Shown one piece after another: positions 1 through 7,836 of a stretch of DNA of 28,064 bases. This DNA comes from an uncultured bacterium (GTDB taxonomy: Bacteria > Muiribacteriota > Ozemobacteria > Ozemobacterales > Ozemobacteraceae). Each line of letters starts with the position of its first letter. Position 1 is the first letter of the stretch. The stretch lies in the NCBI GenBank assembly GCA_937949615.1, contig CALEDQ010000015.1:1-28064 (forward strand). The letters run 5' to 3'. A program made the translations under genes and the position numbers. A model generated the notes under the pieces. The model saw nothing but the letters and a program-made list of their open reading frames with translations. It had not been told where the DNA came from and ran no database searches.

Positions 1-172
1 TCGCAAAAACCGCGACAAAAGCCGCGGCCCAGATAAAATGCACCCAGGCGCTCGATCGCACATAAGCAACTCCGCCACAGCCCGCAGCTGGGTCATTCAA
101 TGGCGCGGTCACCGGCACAATGTCTTCTCGTGCTTCCATGTCCTCTGACTGGCTCGTTTTTTCTGGTTCCAT
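1..172 (-). CDS. N-terminal part of a membrane protein, cut by the window edge
   Basis: The reverse strand is open from an ATG at 172 to the left edge, giving 57 codons without a stop. A GGAGG Shine-Dalgarno lies five bases before this ATG, which is why I prefer it to in-frame ATGs at 184 and 190. The first 40 or so residues are polar and acidic (MEPEKTSQSED then MEAREDIVPV). They are followed by a hydrophobic stretch (WVHFIWAAAFVAVFA) that looks like the start of a transmembrane helix. A short acidic cytoplasmic tail before a first membrane segment fits an integral membrane protein. The family cannot be recognised from this fragment. The gene is divergent from the deacetylase-family gene at 314, with about 140 bases between the two starts. 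Confidence 0.5.
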   Translation of the reverse strand, partial: MEPEKTSQSEDMEAREDIVPVTAPLNDPAAGCGGVAYVRSSAWVHFIWAAAFVAVFA

Positions 173-254
173 GCCGTCCTCCATTTTCATCCATTCTAAT
201 GCTCCCGACGATCATCTTCAACCGGCAAAAAACTGCCCCGGCGCTCCGATTTTT

Positions 255-283
255 TTATGACACTCCGCCATACGTGCTATAAT
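255..283 (+). promoter_or_regulatory. Extended -10 promoter for the deacetylase-family gene
   Basis: TGCTATAAT at 275-283 is a perfect -10 box with the TGn extension. A weak -35 (TTATGA, 255-260) lies 17 bases upstream. The predicted start of transcription is near 290, about 24 bases before the ATG at 314. Confidence 0.55.
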
Positions 284-313
284 GCAACCATACAGAAAAA
301 TTGAGAGTGAGCC

Positions 314-1075
314 ATGAAGATCGTTTTTCACCCGGCATTTTACGATTCGAGCTATGCCAGCGACTGCGCTGCCGCACCCGGCCGCATCGAGGCGATAATT
401 CCGAGTCTGCAGCAGGAAAAAGCCTTCGATTTCGTCAGACCCGAGCCAGCTGCCGAGCCCGACATTCTTCGCTGCCACGACCCGGCATACTATGCCGAGG
501 CGCGCAATGACGCGAAACGCTTCGATATGGCGATGCTCGCTGCCGGAGCCGCCAGCCTGGCCGCCGAAATCGGCATGACCGGCGAACCTGCCTTTGCCGT
601 AATCAGACCACCCGGGCATCACGCCTCCTACAGCTCAAGCTGGGGCTACTGCACCTTCTGCAACATGGCGGTCGCCCTGCTCAAACTCAAGGCGCGCAAC
701 GAAATAAATTCGGCCTTCATTCTCGACTTCGACGCCCATACCGGCGACGGCACCCGCGACATCCTCACACCCTGGAAAGACTGCCACATCCTCAACCCCT
801 ACCGCGAAACCAGCGCCGAATACCTCCAGGAAATCAATGACTTCATCCGGCCAATCCAGCAGGTAGACGTCGTCGCCATCTGCGCCGGCTTCGATTCATA
901 CGAAAAAGACGTCGGCCGCAAACTGACCACTTTCGACTTCTACCAGATCGGCTTTCTCATGAAAAACTTCGCGAAACGTGCCAGCAACGGCCGCCGCTTC
1001 GCCATTCTTGAAGGCGGCTATTATCTTCCCGACCTCGGCAAAAACGTGCTCGCCTTCTGCCAGGGCTTTTCCTAG
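314..1075 (+). CDS. Histone deacetylase / acetylpolyamine amidohydrolase family hydrolase
   Basis: Zinc-dependent deacetylase-fold enzyme of the HDAC/AcuC/APAH superfamily, probably cytoplasmic. The family removes acetyl groups from lysine side chains or polyamines. The expected motifs are present in order: RPPGHHA with the tandem catalytic histidines (H102, H103), GYCTFCNMA, the metal site DFDAHTGDG (D140, H142), AGFDSYEKD with the third metal aspartate (D194), and the late LEGGYY motif. At 253 residues it is shorter than the usual 300-plus, mainly because the loops are compact. All metal ligands are kept, so it should be active. The start ATG follows a GAGAGTGAG purine-rich site. The substrate cannot be told from sequence. 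It is followed by a structured leader and a small acetyltransferase. Confidence 0.85.
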   Translation: MKIVFHPAFYDSSYASDCAAAPGRIEAIIPSLQQEKAFDFVRPEPAAEPDILRCHDPAYYAEARNDAKRFDMAMLAAGAASLAAEIGMTGEPAFAVIRPPGHHASYSSSWGYCTFCNMAVALLKLKARNEINSAFILDFDAHTGDGTRDILTPWKDCHILNPYRETSAEYLQEINDFIRPIQQVDVVAICAGFDSYEKDVGRKLTTFDFYQIGFLMKNFAKRASNGRRFAILEGGYYLPDLGKNVLAFCQGFS

Positions 1076-1171
1076 ATTTCTTAATCGGGCCCCCTGGCCA
1101 GACTGCCTGATCGACTCAGCCGATATTGTGTGAAAAATCACATGCCTTATCAATATGCCATGCCACTATAT

Positions 1172-1177
1172 TATAAT
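1172..1177 (+). promoter_or_regulatory. Candidate -10 box upstream of the structured leader
   Basis: A perfect TATAAT lies in an AT-rich stretch (ACTATATTATAATTGC), about 25-30 bases before the structured segment and about 195 bases before the GNAT start. The best -35 (TTATCA, 1147-1152) is 19 bases away, so this call is tentative. Confidence 0.35.
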
Positions 1178-1202
1178 TGCATAAAGAAAGTCGGTTTTCT
1201 TA

Positions 1203-1312
1203 TCAGGTAAGGCACGGGGAGAAGTCGGGATTGCTTTTTCGTAAGCTTGTGAGCAAAGCGAATCGCTGGAGAAAAAGCAACCCGACTGATAGACCGGGCC
1301 GCCGAACCGGCC
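1203..1312 (+). ncRNA. Structured RNA leader or small RNA of unknown class
   Basis: This is the notable content of the roughly 300-base gap between the deacetylase and GNAT genes. The arms 1223-1240 (AGTCGGGATTGCTTTTTC) and 1271-1287 (GAAAAAGCAACCCGACT) pair along 17 base pairs with a single bulged A. They enclose a 30-base loop that contains a smaller AGCG/CGCT hairpin. A GC-rich hairpin (CCGG or GGCC arms, about 1294-1312) follows directly, and there is no T tract, so this does not look like a terminator. A TATAAT box sits just upstream. I compared it by eye with riboswitch consensus sequences I know (c-di-GMP, SAM-I, TPP, cobalamin, glycine, guanidine, THF) and saw no match. It could be a 5' leader of the GNAT gene, a free small RNA, or an intergenic repeat. 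Confidence 0.45.
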
Positions 1313-1376
1313 AACCAGATTTTAATTTTACAGGAATCAATAATATCAGTTTAAAACCCACTAAGCTGAAAACCAT

Positions 1377-1679
1377 ATGCAGATAACCTTTATACCGCGG
1401 GAAAAACAACATTCTGAATACGACTGGGCCGACCTTAACTTCGAAAACCAGCCGGTCGGCAAAGCCCGCTGCAAAATCGAAAACCGCACCATAACAATAT
1501 ATTCGATCAATATTTACGCCGACTGGCGCAACCACGGCTTCGGACGCAAATTCGTCGAATACTGCCAGAAGAATTTCCGTGTCGTCATCGCCGACCGCGT
1601 GCGCCCCACCGCTGTCGGTTTCTGGGAAACCATGGGCTTCATCAACAATAACGACGGCAACTGGATCTACCACAGCTGA
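1377..1679 (+). CDS. Small GNAT-family N-acetyltransferase
   Basis: A 100-residue protein with the core of the GNAT fold. The acetyl-CoA pyrophosphate-binding motif A is RNHGFG at residues 51-56, following a beta strand (ITIYSINIYADW). The late motif B reads PTAVGFWETMGF, as in many GNAT enzymes where a bulky aromatic sits in the last helix-strand pair. At 100 residues it is about two thirds of a usual GNAT domain, but the core appears complete. The acceptor substrate is not predictable. The ATG at 1377 has no strong ribosome-binding site, so the upstream structured RNA may affect translation. It lies between a deacetylase-family gene and the thr operon and is transcribed in the same direction as both. 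Confidence 0.75.
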   Translation: MQITFIPREKQHSEYDWADLNFENQPVGKARCKIENRTITIYSINIYADWRNHGFGRKFVEYCQKNFRVVIADRVRPTAVGFWETMGFINNNDGNWIYHS

Positions 1680-1716
1680 TTTTTTTGCCAGAGCTCAAAA
1701 TCTCCGGTTCGAATTC

Positions 1717-1745
1717 TGTGACTCATCCAAAAATCATGTTATAAT
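1717..1745 (+). promoter_or_regulatory. Promoter of the thrABC operon (extended -10)
   Basis: TGTTATAAT at 1737-1745 is a perfect -10 with a TGn extension, and a weak -35 (TGTGAC, 1717-1722) lies 17 bases upstream. Transcription should begin near 1752. That leaves a leader of about 36 bases, too short for an E. coli-style thrL attenuator. The leader carries nine consecutive C (1763-1771) ahead of a GGAG ribosome-binding site at 1778-1781. Confidence 0.6.
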
Positions 1746-1787
1746 TTTTTAGATAGTACCCACCCCCCCCCAGGATCGGAGAATTCC

Positions 1788-4256
1788 ATGAAGGTAATGA
1801 AATTCGGCGGCACTTCGCTTGCCAGCTGGGCAAGATTTTCACAGGCCGCAGATCTGATCGCGGCTGCGGCTGAAAGCGAACCCGTCGCGGCAGTCCTTTC
1901 GGCACCGGCCACCGTCACCAACAGTCTTCTCGAAATGATTGACCAGGCACTGAAAGGCGCCGACCACCAGGCAGTCTATCAACGTCTCGAAAGCCTTTTC
2001 CGCAAGCTTTTCACCGATGCCACAGCCTGCGGCCTTTCTGACTCGCAGCAGAGCACGCTCGAAACCCGCCTGCAGCACTTTCTCAAATTCTGGAACCAGC
2101 GCGTTCAGGGCGTTGCCATGCTCTCAGACTGCCCGGAAACGATCATGGCCTCGATTGCGATCGGTGGCGAATACCTTTCCGGGGCACTGATGGAACAGGT
2201 AATGCTCGCCCGCGGCCTGAAAACCGTTCTGCTCGACCCGGTCAGACTCTTCAGGGCCTATGGCCCGACTCTCGACGCGCTGGTCGATATCGAAAAAAGC
2301 CGGCCCGGCTTCAATATGACAGAACTCGGCCAGTATCAGGTCATCATCATGCCGGGCTTTGGCGCCGGTGACCGCAACGGCAAAGCAGTGACCCTCGGTC
2401 GCAACGGCTCAGATTACTCGGCCGCCGTGCTGGCAGCCTGCCTCAAAGCCGATACCTGCGAAATCTGGACCGACGTCGACGGCGTGTTCAGCGTCGACCC
2501 GAACCTGGTGCCCGACGCCCGCCTGCTGCCGCAGCTCAGCTATCGCGAAACCATGGAAATGTCTTATTTCGGCGCCAAAGTGCTGCACCCGAAAACCATC
2601 GCGCCGATCGCCCAGTATCATATTCCCTGTTACATAAAAAACAGCCTCAACCCTGCCGCACCCGGCACCCTCGTTTCTGACGCTACCGATACCAGCGGCC
2701 TGACGGTCAAAGCGATTTCGAATCTCGACCGCCAGACCATGGTAAACGTTTCCGGCCCCGGAATGAAGGGGCTCGTCGGCATGGCCAGCCGTGTTTTCAG
2801 CGCAATCTCACGTGCCGGGGTTTCGCTGACGCTCATCACTCAAAGTTCTTCTGAATACAGCATCTGCTTCTGCGTCGCCCGCGACAATGCCGGCAAGGTC
2901 GAACAGTCACTCAATGAAGAATTCGAACTCGAACTGAAAAGTGGTTTTCTCGAACCGGTCGAGTTCACCCACAACCTGTCGATCGTTTCACTGATCGGCG
3001 ACGGCATGCGCACCCGCAAAGGTCTGGCTGCCAAGTTTTTCAAAGCCATGGCCCAGTCGGGCGCCAATATTATCGCCATCGCCCAGGGTGCTTCCGAACG
3101 CTCGATTTCTGTGGTTATCGACCAGAACAAAAGTGCCCGGGCAGTTGCAGCTGCGCATCAGGTCTTTTTCGACGTGCAGCAGTATCTCGACGTGCTGCTG
3201 GTCGGCTGTGGCAATATCGGCCGCGCCATGCTCAACCAGATTCACCAGCAGCACAGCTTTCTCAAAAAACAGAACATCACCATCAGAGTCTGTGGCATCG
3301 CCGATTCTAAAAAAATGCTTCTCGACGCCCGTGGCATCGACCTGCAGACCTGGCAGCAGACCCACAGCGAAAAAGGCGTGCCCTGCGATCTCAAGGCCAT
3401 GTTCACCTGGGTTGACGAACAGCAGCTGCTCAACCCGGTGCTCGTCGACTGCACCAGCAGCCAGGCGGTCGCTGACAGCTATCTCGACGCCATGCATGCC
3501 GGCCTCAACGTCGTTACGCCCAATAAAAAAGCCAATACCCGCGACTTCGGTTACTACCGCGCTCTGCGTGATGTGGCACTGCGCCAGCGCCGGCAGTTCC
3601 TCTACGAAACCACCGTTGGCGCCGGGCTGCCGGTTATCGATAACCTTAAAAAACTCGTTTTTGCCGGCGACGTGCTGCTGCGCTTCCGGGGCATTCTCTC
3701 CGGCTCGCTGTCGTTCATTTTCGGAAAACTCGACGAAGGTATGAGCCTTTCCGAGGCAACCCGCATCGCCCGCGAAAAATGCTATACCGAGCCCGACCCG
3801 CGCGACGACCTCTGCGGCATGGATGTTGCCCGCAAAGTGCTGATTCTCGCCCGCGAAGTCGGTTATGAATACGAACTCAGCGACATCAAAGTCGAAAGCG
3901 TGCTGCCGGCCAATTTCAATTCTGAAGGCAGTATCGATGAGTTCATGCACAATCTTCCGAAGGCTGATGCCCAGATCAGAGCCCGCATCGAAGCCGCCCG
4001 CGCCAGAAATATGGTGTTGCGCTACATCGGCGAAATCGACGGCTCTGAATGCCGCGTGCGTATTGCCGAAATCGCCCCGGATGAACCGCTTTACAGCGTA
4101 AAAGGCGGCGAGAATGCACTTGCATTCTACAGCCGTTATTACCAGCCGATTCCGTTTGTGCTCAGAGGTTACGGAGCCGGCAACGAGGTAACCGCAGCCG
4201 GAACCTTCGCGGATCTGCTGCGAACCCTGAACTGGACAAGGGAGAGCACCTTATGA
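1788..4256 (+). CDS. thrA: Bifunctional aspartate kinase / homoserine dehydrogenase
   Basis: Fused enzyme for the first and third steps of threonine synthesis: aspartate to aspartyl phosphate, and aspartate semialdehyde to homoserine. At 822 residues it matches the length of E. coli ThrA (820) and is closely similar along its length. The kinase domain begins KFGGTSL (residues 5-11) and has the GRNGSDYSAAVLAACL and EIWTDVDGV segments. Two ACT-type regulatory repeats follow (FSAISRAGVSLTLITQSSSEYSI and the later GANIIAIAQGASERSISVV). The dehydrogenase domain starts near residue 465 with the NAD(P) motif VGCGNIG. It includes VDCTSSQAVAD, TPNKKAN, GILSGSLSFIFGKLDEGMS and the YTEPDPRDDLCGMDVARK block. 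Threonine feedback is known for this family and is inferred here. The start ATG has GGAG six bases upstream. The stop overlaps thrB in ATGA. Confidence 0.97.
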   Translation: MKVMKFGGTSLASWARFSQAADLIAAAAESEPVAAVLSAPATVTNSLLEMIDQALKGADHQAVYQRLESLFRKLFTDATACGLSDSQQSTLETRLQHFLKFWNQRVQGVAMLSDCPETIMASIAIGGEYLSGALMEQVMLARGLKTVLLDPVRLFRAYGPTLDALVDIEKSRPGFNMTELGQYQVIIMPGFGAGDRNGKAVTLGRNGSDYSAAVLAACLKADTCEIWTDVDGVFSVDPNLVPDARLLPQLSYRETMEMSYFGAKVLHPKTIAPIAQYHIPCYIKNSLNPAAPGTLVSDATDTSGLTVKAISNLDRQTMVNVSGPGMKGLVGMASRVFSAISRAGVSLTLITQSSSEYSICFCVARDNAGKVEQSLNEEFELELKSGFLEPVEFTHNLSIVSLIGDGMRTRKGLAAKFFKAMAQSGANIIAIAQGASERSISVVIDQNKSARAVAAAHQVFFDVQQYLDVLLVGCGNIGRAMLNQIHQQHSFLKKQNITIRVCGIADSKKMLLDARGIDLQTWQQTHSEKGVPCDLKAMFTWVDEQQLLNPVLVDCTSSQAVADSYLDAMHAGLNVVTPNKKANTRDFGYYRALRDVALRQRRQFLYETTVGAGLPVIDNLKKLVFAGDVLLRFRGILSGSLSFIFGKLDEGMSLSEATRIAREKCYTEPDPRDDLCGMDVARKVLILAREVGYEYELSDIKVESVLPANFNSEGSIDEFMHNLPKADAQIRARIEAARARNMVLRYIGEIDGSECRVRIAEIAPDEPLYSVKGGENALAFYSRYYQPIPFVLRGYGAGNEVTAAGTFADLLRTLNWTRESTL

Positions 4257-5194
4257 ACCAGACGTTTTACGCCCCGGCCTCGATTGCCAATGTCGGCGCA
4301 GGTTTCGACCTGCTCGGCCTGGCGCTGGCTCCTGTCGATGGCAGCCTGCTCGGTGACACAGTGCGGATCGAAGAAGGCGACGACGGCATCGACTTCTCGA
4401 TTACCGGCCCCTGGAAACACAAACTTCCGGAAGATCATCAACAGAATATTGCAATGCAGTGCCTGCAGTTTTTCATTTCAAGGCTGCCGTTGAGCCAGCG
4501 CCCAGCCGGCATCAGATTCGAGCTGTCGAAGAATCTTCCGGTCGGCAGCGGTCTCGGATCAAGCGCCAGCTCAATTGTTGCCACGTTTTTCGCCTTGAAC
4601 CAGTTTTTCGGGCTGCCATTTTCAAGCGATCAGCTGCTTCTGATGATGGGTGAATTTGAAGGTCGTGTCAGCGGCTCGGTACATTATGACAATGTTGCCC
4701 CATCCTTCCATGGCGGTATGCAGTTGCTTATCAATGCCGGCAACCGCATCTGCGAACCGGTGCCCTGGTTCAAAGACTGGTTCTGGATCGTCGCCTACCC
4801 GGGCCTTTGCCTTTCAACCGCCGAAATGCGTTCTATACTGCCAAGACAGTATGACCGCGAAGTCACTATAGAATACGGCCGCAACCTCGCCGCTTTTGTG
4901 CACGCATCTTATCGCAACGACCCCGAACTTGCCGCTGCGGCAATGCGCGATCAGCTTGCCGAACCATATCGCAGCTTTTTCATTCCAGGTTATCAGGATG
5001 CCTGCATGGCCATGTGGGAAATCGGTATGCTTTCGACAGGCATTTCAGGCAGCGGTCCGACACTGTTTGCCGTTACCAACGACCCACAGCTCGCCGAAAA
5101 AGCCGAAACCTGGCTGAAAGAAAACTTCCTGAAAAACGAAGAAGGGTTTTCGTGTGTCTGCCGGGTCGACCCGCGCGGCGCAAGAATAATCTGA
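4253..5194 (+). CDS. thrB: Homoserine kinase
   Basis: Phosphorylates homoserine to O-phosphohomoserine, the fourth step of threonine synthesis. It is a GHMP-family kinase of 313 residues, the usual length. The N-terminus (YAPASIANVGAGFDLLGLAL) is typical of ThrB. The ATP-binding motif LPVGSGLGSSASS lies near residues 95-107, and the C-terminal glycine-rich GISGSGPTLFAV closes the active site. The start ATG overlaps the thrA stop by four bases (ATGA), which implies translational coupling. A GGGAGAG site lies just upstream inside thrA. thrC begins 24 bases after its stop, so the three enzymes are made from one transcript in pathway order. Confidence 0.95.
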   Translation: MNQTFYAPASIANVGAGFDLLGLALAPVDGSLLGDTVRIEEGDDGIDFSITGPWKHKLPEDHQQNIAMQCLQFFISRLPLSQRPAGIRFELSKNLPVGSGLGSSASSIVATFFALNQFFGLPFSSDQLLLMMGEFEGRVSGSVHYDNVAPSFHGGMQLLINAGNRICEPVPWFKDWFWIVAYPGLCLSTAEMRSILPRQYDREVTIEYGRNLAAFVHASYRNDPELAAAAMRDQLAEPYRSFFIPGYQDACMAMWEIGMLSTGISGSGPTLFAVTNDPQLAEKAETWLKENFLKNEEGFSCVCRVDPRGARII

Positions 5195-5218
5195 AAACTC
5201 TGCAGAAAGATACACCAC

Positions 5219-6502
5219 ATGCAATTATACAATCTCAAACACCCGGATGAACGGGTGAACTTTGTGCAGGCGCTTAAACAGGGCCTCGGGCGCGACCGCG
5301 GGCTTTTTTTCCCGACCATGATTCCTGAACTGGCTGATATCGATCAACTGCTGTCACTGCCGTTCGTCGAACGCAGTCAGAGACTTCTCGGCGCCTGGCT
5401 TGCCGATGAACTCGGGCAGAACGTTGTCGACGCAATGGTAACCAGGGCTTTCAATTTCCCCGTTCCGGTCGTCGAAGTCACGCCGCAGTTATCGGTGCTC
5501 GAACTGTTCCACGGCCCAACCCTGGCATTCAAGGATTTCGGGGCCCGTTTCATGGCCCAGTGCCTCAGCAGCACCGGCGGCGACCAGAAAATCACCATTC
5601 TTACCGCGACTTCGGGTGATACCGGTGCCGCTGTCGCAGCAGCTTTTTATGGCCTGCCCGGCGTCGAAGTGGTTATTCTTTACCCCGAAGGCCGTATCAG
5701 CACCCTGCAGGAAAAAATGTTCTGCACGCTCGGCGGCAACATCAGAACTATAGCCGTCGACAGCGATTTCGACACCTGCCAGGATCTCGTCAAACAGGCA
5801 TTTTCAGACGCCGAAATCAACCGCTGCCTCAACCTCAATTCGGCGAACTCGATCAATATCAGCCGCCTGCTCGCCCAGATCTGCTACTATTTCGAAGCGG
5901 TGGCGAGAGCACGGCAGGCCGGCCACAACGACCTGGTGATTTCGGTGCCCAGCGGCAATTTTGGCGATCTGACCGCCGGCCTGCTGGCCCAGGCAATGGG
6001 TCTGCCGGTCAAAAGGTTCATCGCCGCCACCAACAGCAACGATACCGTGCCCCGCTATCTGCAGAGCGGCCTCTGGCAGCCGGCAAAAACCGTCGCCACG
6101 ATGTCGAACGCCATGGACGTCGCCGAACCGAACAACTGGCCGCGCATCGAGGCGATCTGCCAGCTGAAAGGCTACAGTCTCAGCGCGATTCAGGGCATCG
6201 CCATCTCAGAAGCAGATACCGCCGTTTCCCTGCGCCACCTGCAGCAGCTGGGCTACCTCTCCGACCCGCATGCCGCCGTCGCGGCCGCCGCGCTCAAAGA
6301 TTCGCTCAGGCCGGGCGAACACGGTATTTTTCTCGGCACCGCCCACCCCGCCAAATTCAAGGCAAAGGTCGACGAAATTCTGCAAACTTCAATCCCCCTG
6401 CCCCACGCCCTGCAGCAGGCCTCAGAAAAATCCCTGCTGTCAGAACACATCAACCCCGACTTCACGGTTCTGAAAAATCTCCTCTGCCAGCATCGATCCT
6501 GA
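5219..6502 (+). CDS. thrC: Threonine synthase (PLP-dependent)
   Basis: Converts O-phosphohomoserine to threonine, the last step of the pathway. The protein has 427 residues and belongs to the long, E. coli/yeast-like class of threonine synthases. The N-terminus MQLYNLKHPDERVNFVQAL is class-typical. The PLP lysine is K105 in HGPTLAFKDFGARF. TATSGDTGAAVAAAF binds the cofactor phosphate. SVPSGNFGDLTAGLLAQAMG and the late IFLGTAHPAKF segment are also conserved. It is the last gene of the thr operon, with only a weak AGAAAGA ribosome-binding site. The facing gene on the other strand ends 27 bases further on, and I see no clear terminator hairpin between them. Confidence 0.96.
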   Translation: MQLYNLKHPDERVNFVQALKQGLGRDRGLFFPTMIPELADIDQLLSLPFVERSQRLLGAWLADELGQNVVDAMVTRAFNFPVPVVEVTPQLSVLELFHGPTLAFKDFGARFMAQCLSSTGGDQKITILTATSGDTGAAVAAAFYGLPGVEVVILYPEGRISTLQEKMFCTLGGNIRTIAVDSDFDTCQDLVKQAFSDAEINRCLNLNSANSINISRLLAQICYYFEAVARARQAGHNDLVISVPSGNFGDLTAGLLAQAMGLPVKRFIAATNSNDTVPRYLQSGLWQPAKTVATMSNAMDVAEPNNWPRIEAICQLKGYSLSAIQGIAISEADTAVSLRHLQQLGYLSDPHAAVAAAALKDSLRPGEHGIFLGTAHPAKFKAKVDEILQTSIPLPHALQQASEKSLLSEHINPDFTVLKNLLCQHRS

Positions 6503-6529
6503 ATAAGTCTAAGGCGTTCTTCTTAACAC

Positions 6530-7771
6530 CTACCTGTTGAAATCGGGTTTGACGTGACGGATACGCATGATGCAGGTCAGCGACGAAATGATGCAGAATA
6601 CCCCGCCGACGATCATCGCGGTTTGAGTGGTGGTGGCGGTCGAAAACCAGCCCATGAACAGGCCGCCGGCCGGTGACATGCCGCTGAACGACATCATCGA
6701 CAGACTCATGACCCGGCTGATTTTATCTTTGTCAGAAATGGTCTGCAGCAGAGTATTGCTCGATGACCAGCCGAAAACGATACAGGCGCCCATCAGGGCG
6801 GCAAAGGGCAAAGCCATTTTCAGACTGCTGCAGTAGGCAAGCGCAATCGTGGCAATACCATACACTCCGAAAGCAGCCGGTGGCAGGCGTTGTATACCAT
6901 CGAGTTTGCGGCGTGAAGCGAGACCGAGTGCAGCAAAAATTGCGCCAAACCCCATCGCACCGGTGAGATAGCCAAGGGTTGCCGCGCCGCCGCCAAGCAT
7001 GCGGTCGGCAATGATCGGAAACAGCACCATGTGCACCGACATACCCATAAAGCTCGAAACCGAAAGCAGAATCAGCATCGGAAAAATCAGCGGGTGCCCG
7101 AATGAATAGCGCAGACCCTCGACAATCCGCCGGGAAAAGCTTTCGTTCAGCCCTTTACCATTGCGGTCGGCACTCTCACCCTCAAGATGTATGGTGGCAA
7201 GCACCCAGGCAAAGGGCAGAAACGACAGGCTGTTGAGCAGAAAACAGACCCCCTCACCGTAGCTGGCAACGATAATGCCCGCCAGAGCCGGCCCGACCAT
7301 GCGCGCCATGTTGAAACCGGTCGAATTCAGGGCGATGGCGTTGGCCAGCCGCCGTTTATCATTGAACATATCTGAAATGAAAGTATGGCGCCCGGGCATA
7401 TCGAAAGCGTTGGTCATGCCGAGAAGCACGCTCAAAAACAGGATCCAGTAGACATCGATCGTATTTGTAAAAGTCATGACCGCCATGACCATTGCCTGCG
7501 CAAAACCCAGCAGCTGCGAAAAAACCAGAATCTGCCGGCGCCGGCCACCGTCGAGAAGCGCGCCCGCATACGGCATCAGCAGAAAAGAGCTGAACCAGCC
7601 GGCAAAGGTAATTATGCCAAGCCAGTTGGCCGAGTTGGTAAGGCGATAGACAAGCCAGCTGATTCCGAGGCGCTGCATCCAGGTTCCGAACGACGAAATG
7701 GTGTTCGAAACGAAATAGCGTCGATAATGTGGCGCTTCGAAGGCAATGAAAGTTTCGCTGAATCGACTCAT
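6530..7771 (-). CDS. MFS transporter, MFS_3 (EntS-like) family
   Basis: Integral membrane exporter-type protein of about 413 residues with the hydrophobic pattern of a 12-helix major facilitator. The opening FIAFEAPHYRRYFVSNTISSFG and the next GTWMQRLGISWLVYRLT are characteristic of the MFS_3 group that includes the enterobactin exporter EntS. The loop DGGRRRQILVFSQ is the basic motif A between helices 2 and 3. NAFDMPGRHTFISDM and NSTGFNMARMVGPALAG are further family blocks. The cargo is unknown; no siderophore or peptide synthesis genes are nearby. I chose the ATG at 7771 (MSRFSETF). A TTG eight codons upstream at 7795 is an alternative. It is transcribed away from the membrane/methyltransferase fusion gene's end and converges with thrC. 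Confidence 0.85.
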   Translation of the reverse strand: MSRFSETFIAFEAPHYRRYFVSNTISSFGTWMQRLGISWLVYRLTNSANWLGIITFAGWFSSFLLMPYAGALLDGGRRRQILVFSQLLGFAQAMVMAVMTFTNTIDVYWILFLSVLLGMTNAFDMPGRHTFISDMFNDKRRLANAIALNSTGFNMARMVGPALAGIIVASYGEGVCFLLNSLSFLPFAWVLATIHLEGESADRNGKGLNESFSRRIVEGLRYSFGHPLIFPMLILLSVSSFMGMSVHMVLFPIIADRMLGGGAATLGYLTGAMGFGAIFAALGLASRRKLDGIQRLPPAAFGVYGIATIALAYCSSLKMALPFAALMGACIVFGWSSSNTLLQTISDKDKISRVMSLSMMSFSGMSPAGGLFMGWFSTATTTQTAMIVGGVFCIISSLTCIMRIRHVKPDFNR

Positions 7772-7836
7772 GTTTTGCAAACCCCGAAGGCTCAAAGCTT
7801 ATTGCAATTTCTCAGATAAAGCAAACAATTTGCGCG

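Noticed and set aside
2988..3950. A 320-codon open frame on the - strand opposite thrA
   Set aside because: It mirrors the codon pattern of the certain thrA gene; its protein has no recognisable domain and it lacks a ribosome-binding site. It is a GC-driven shadow.
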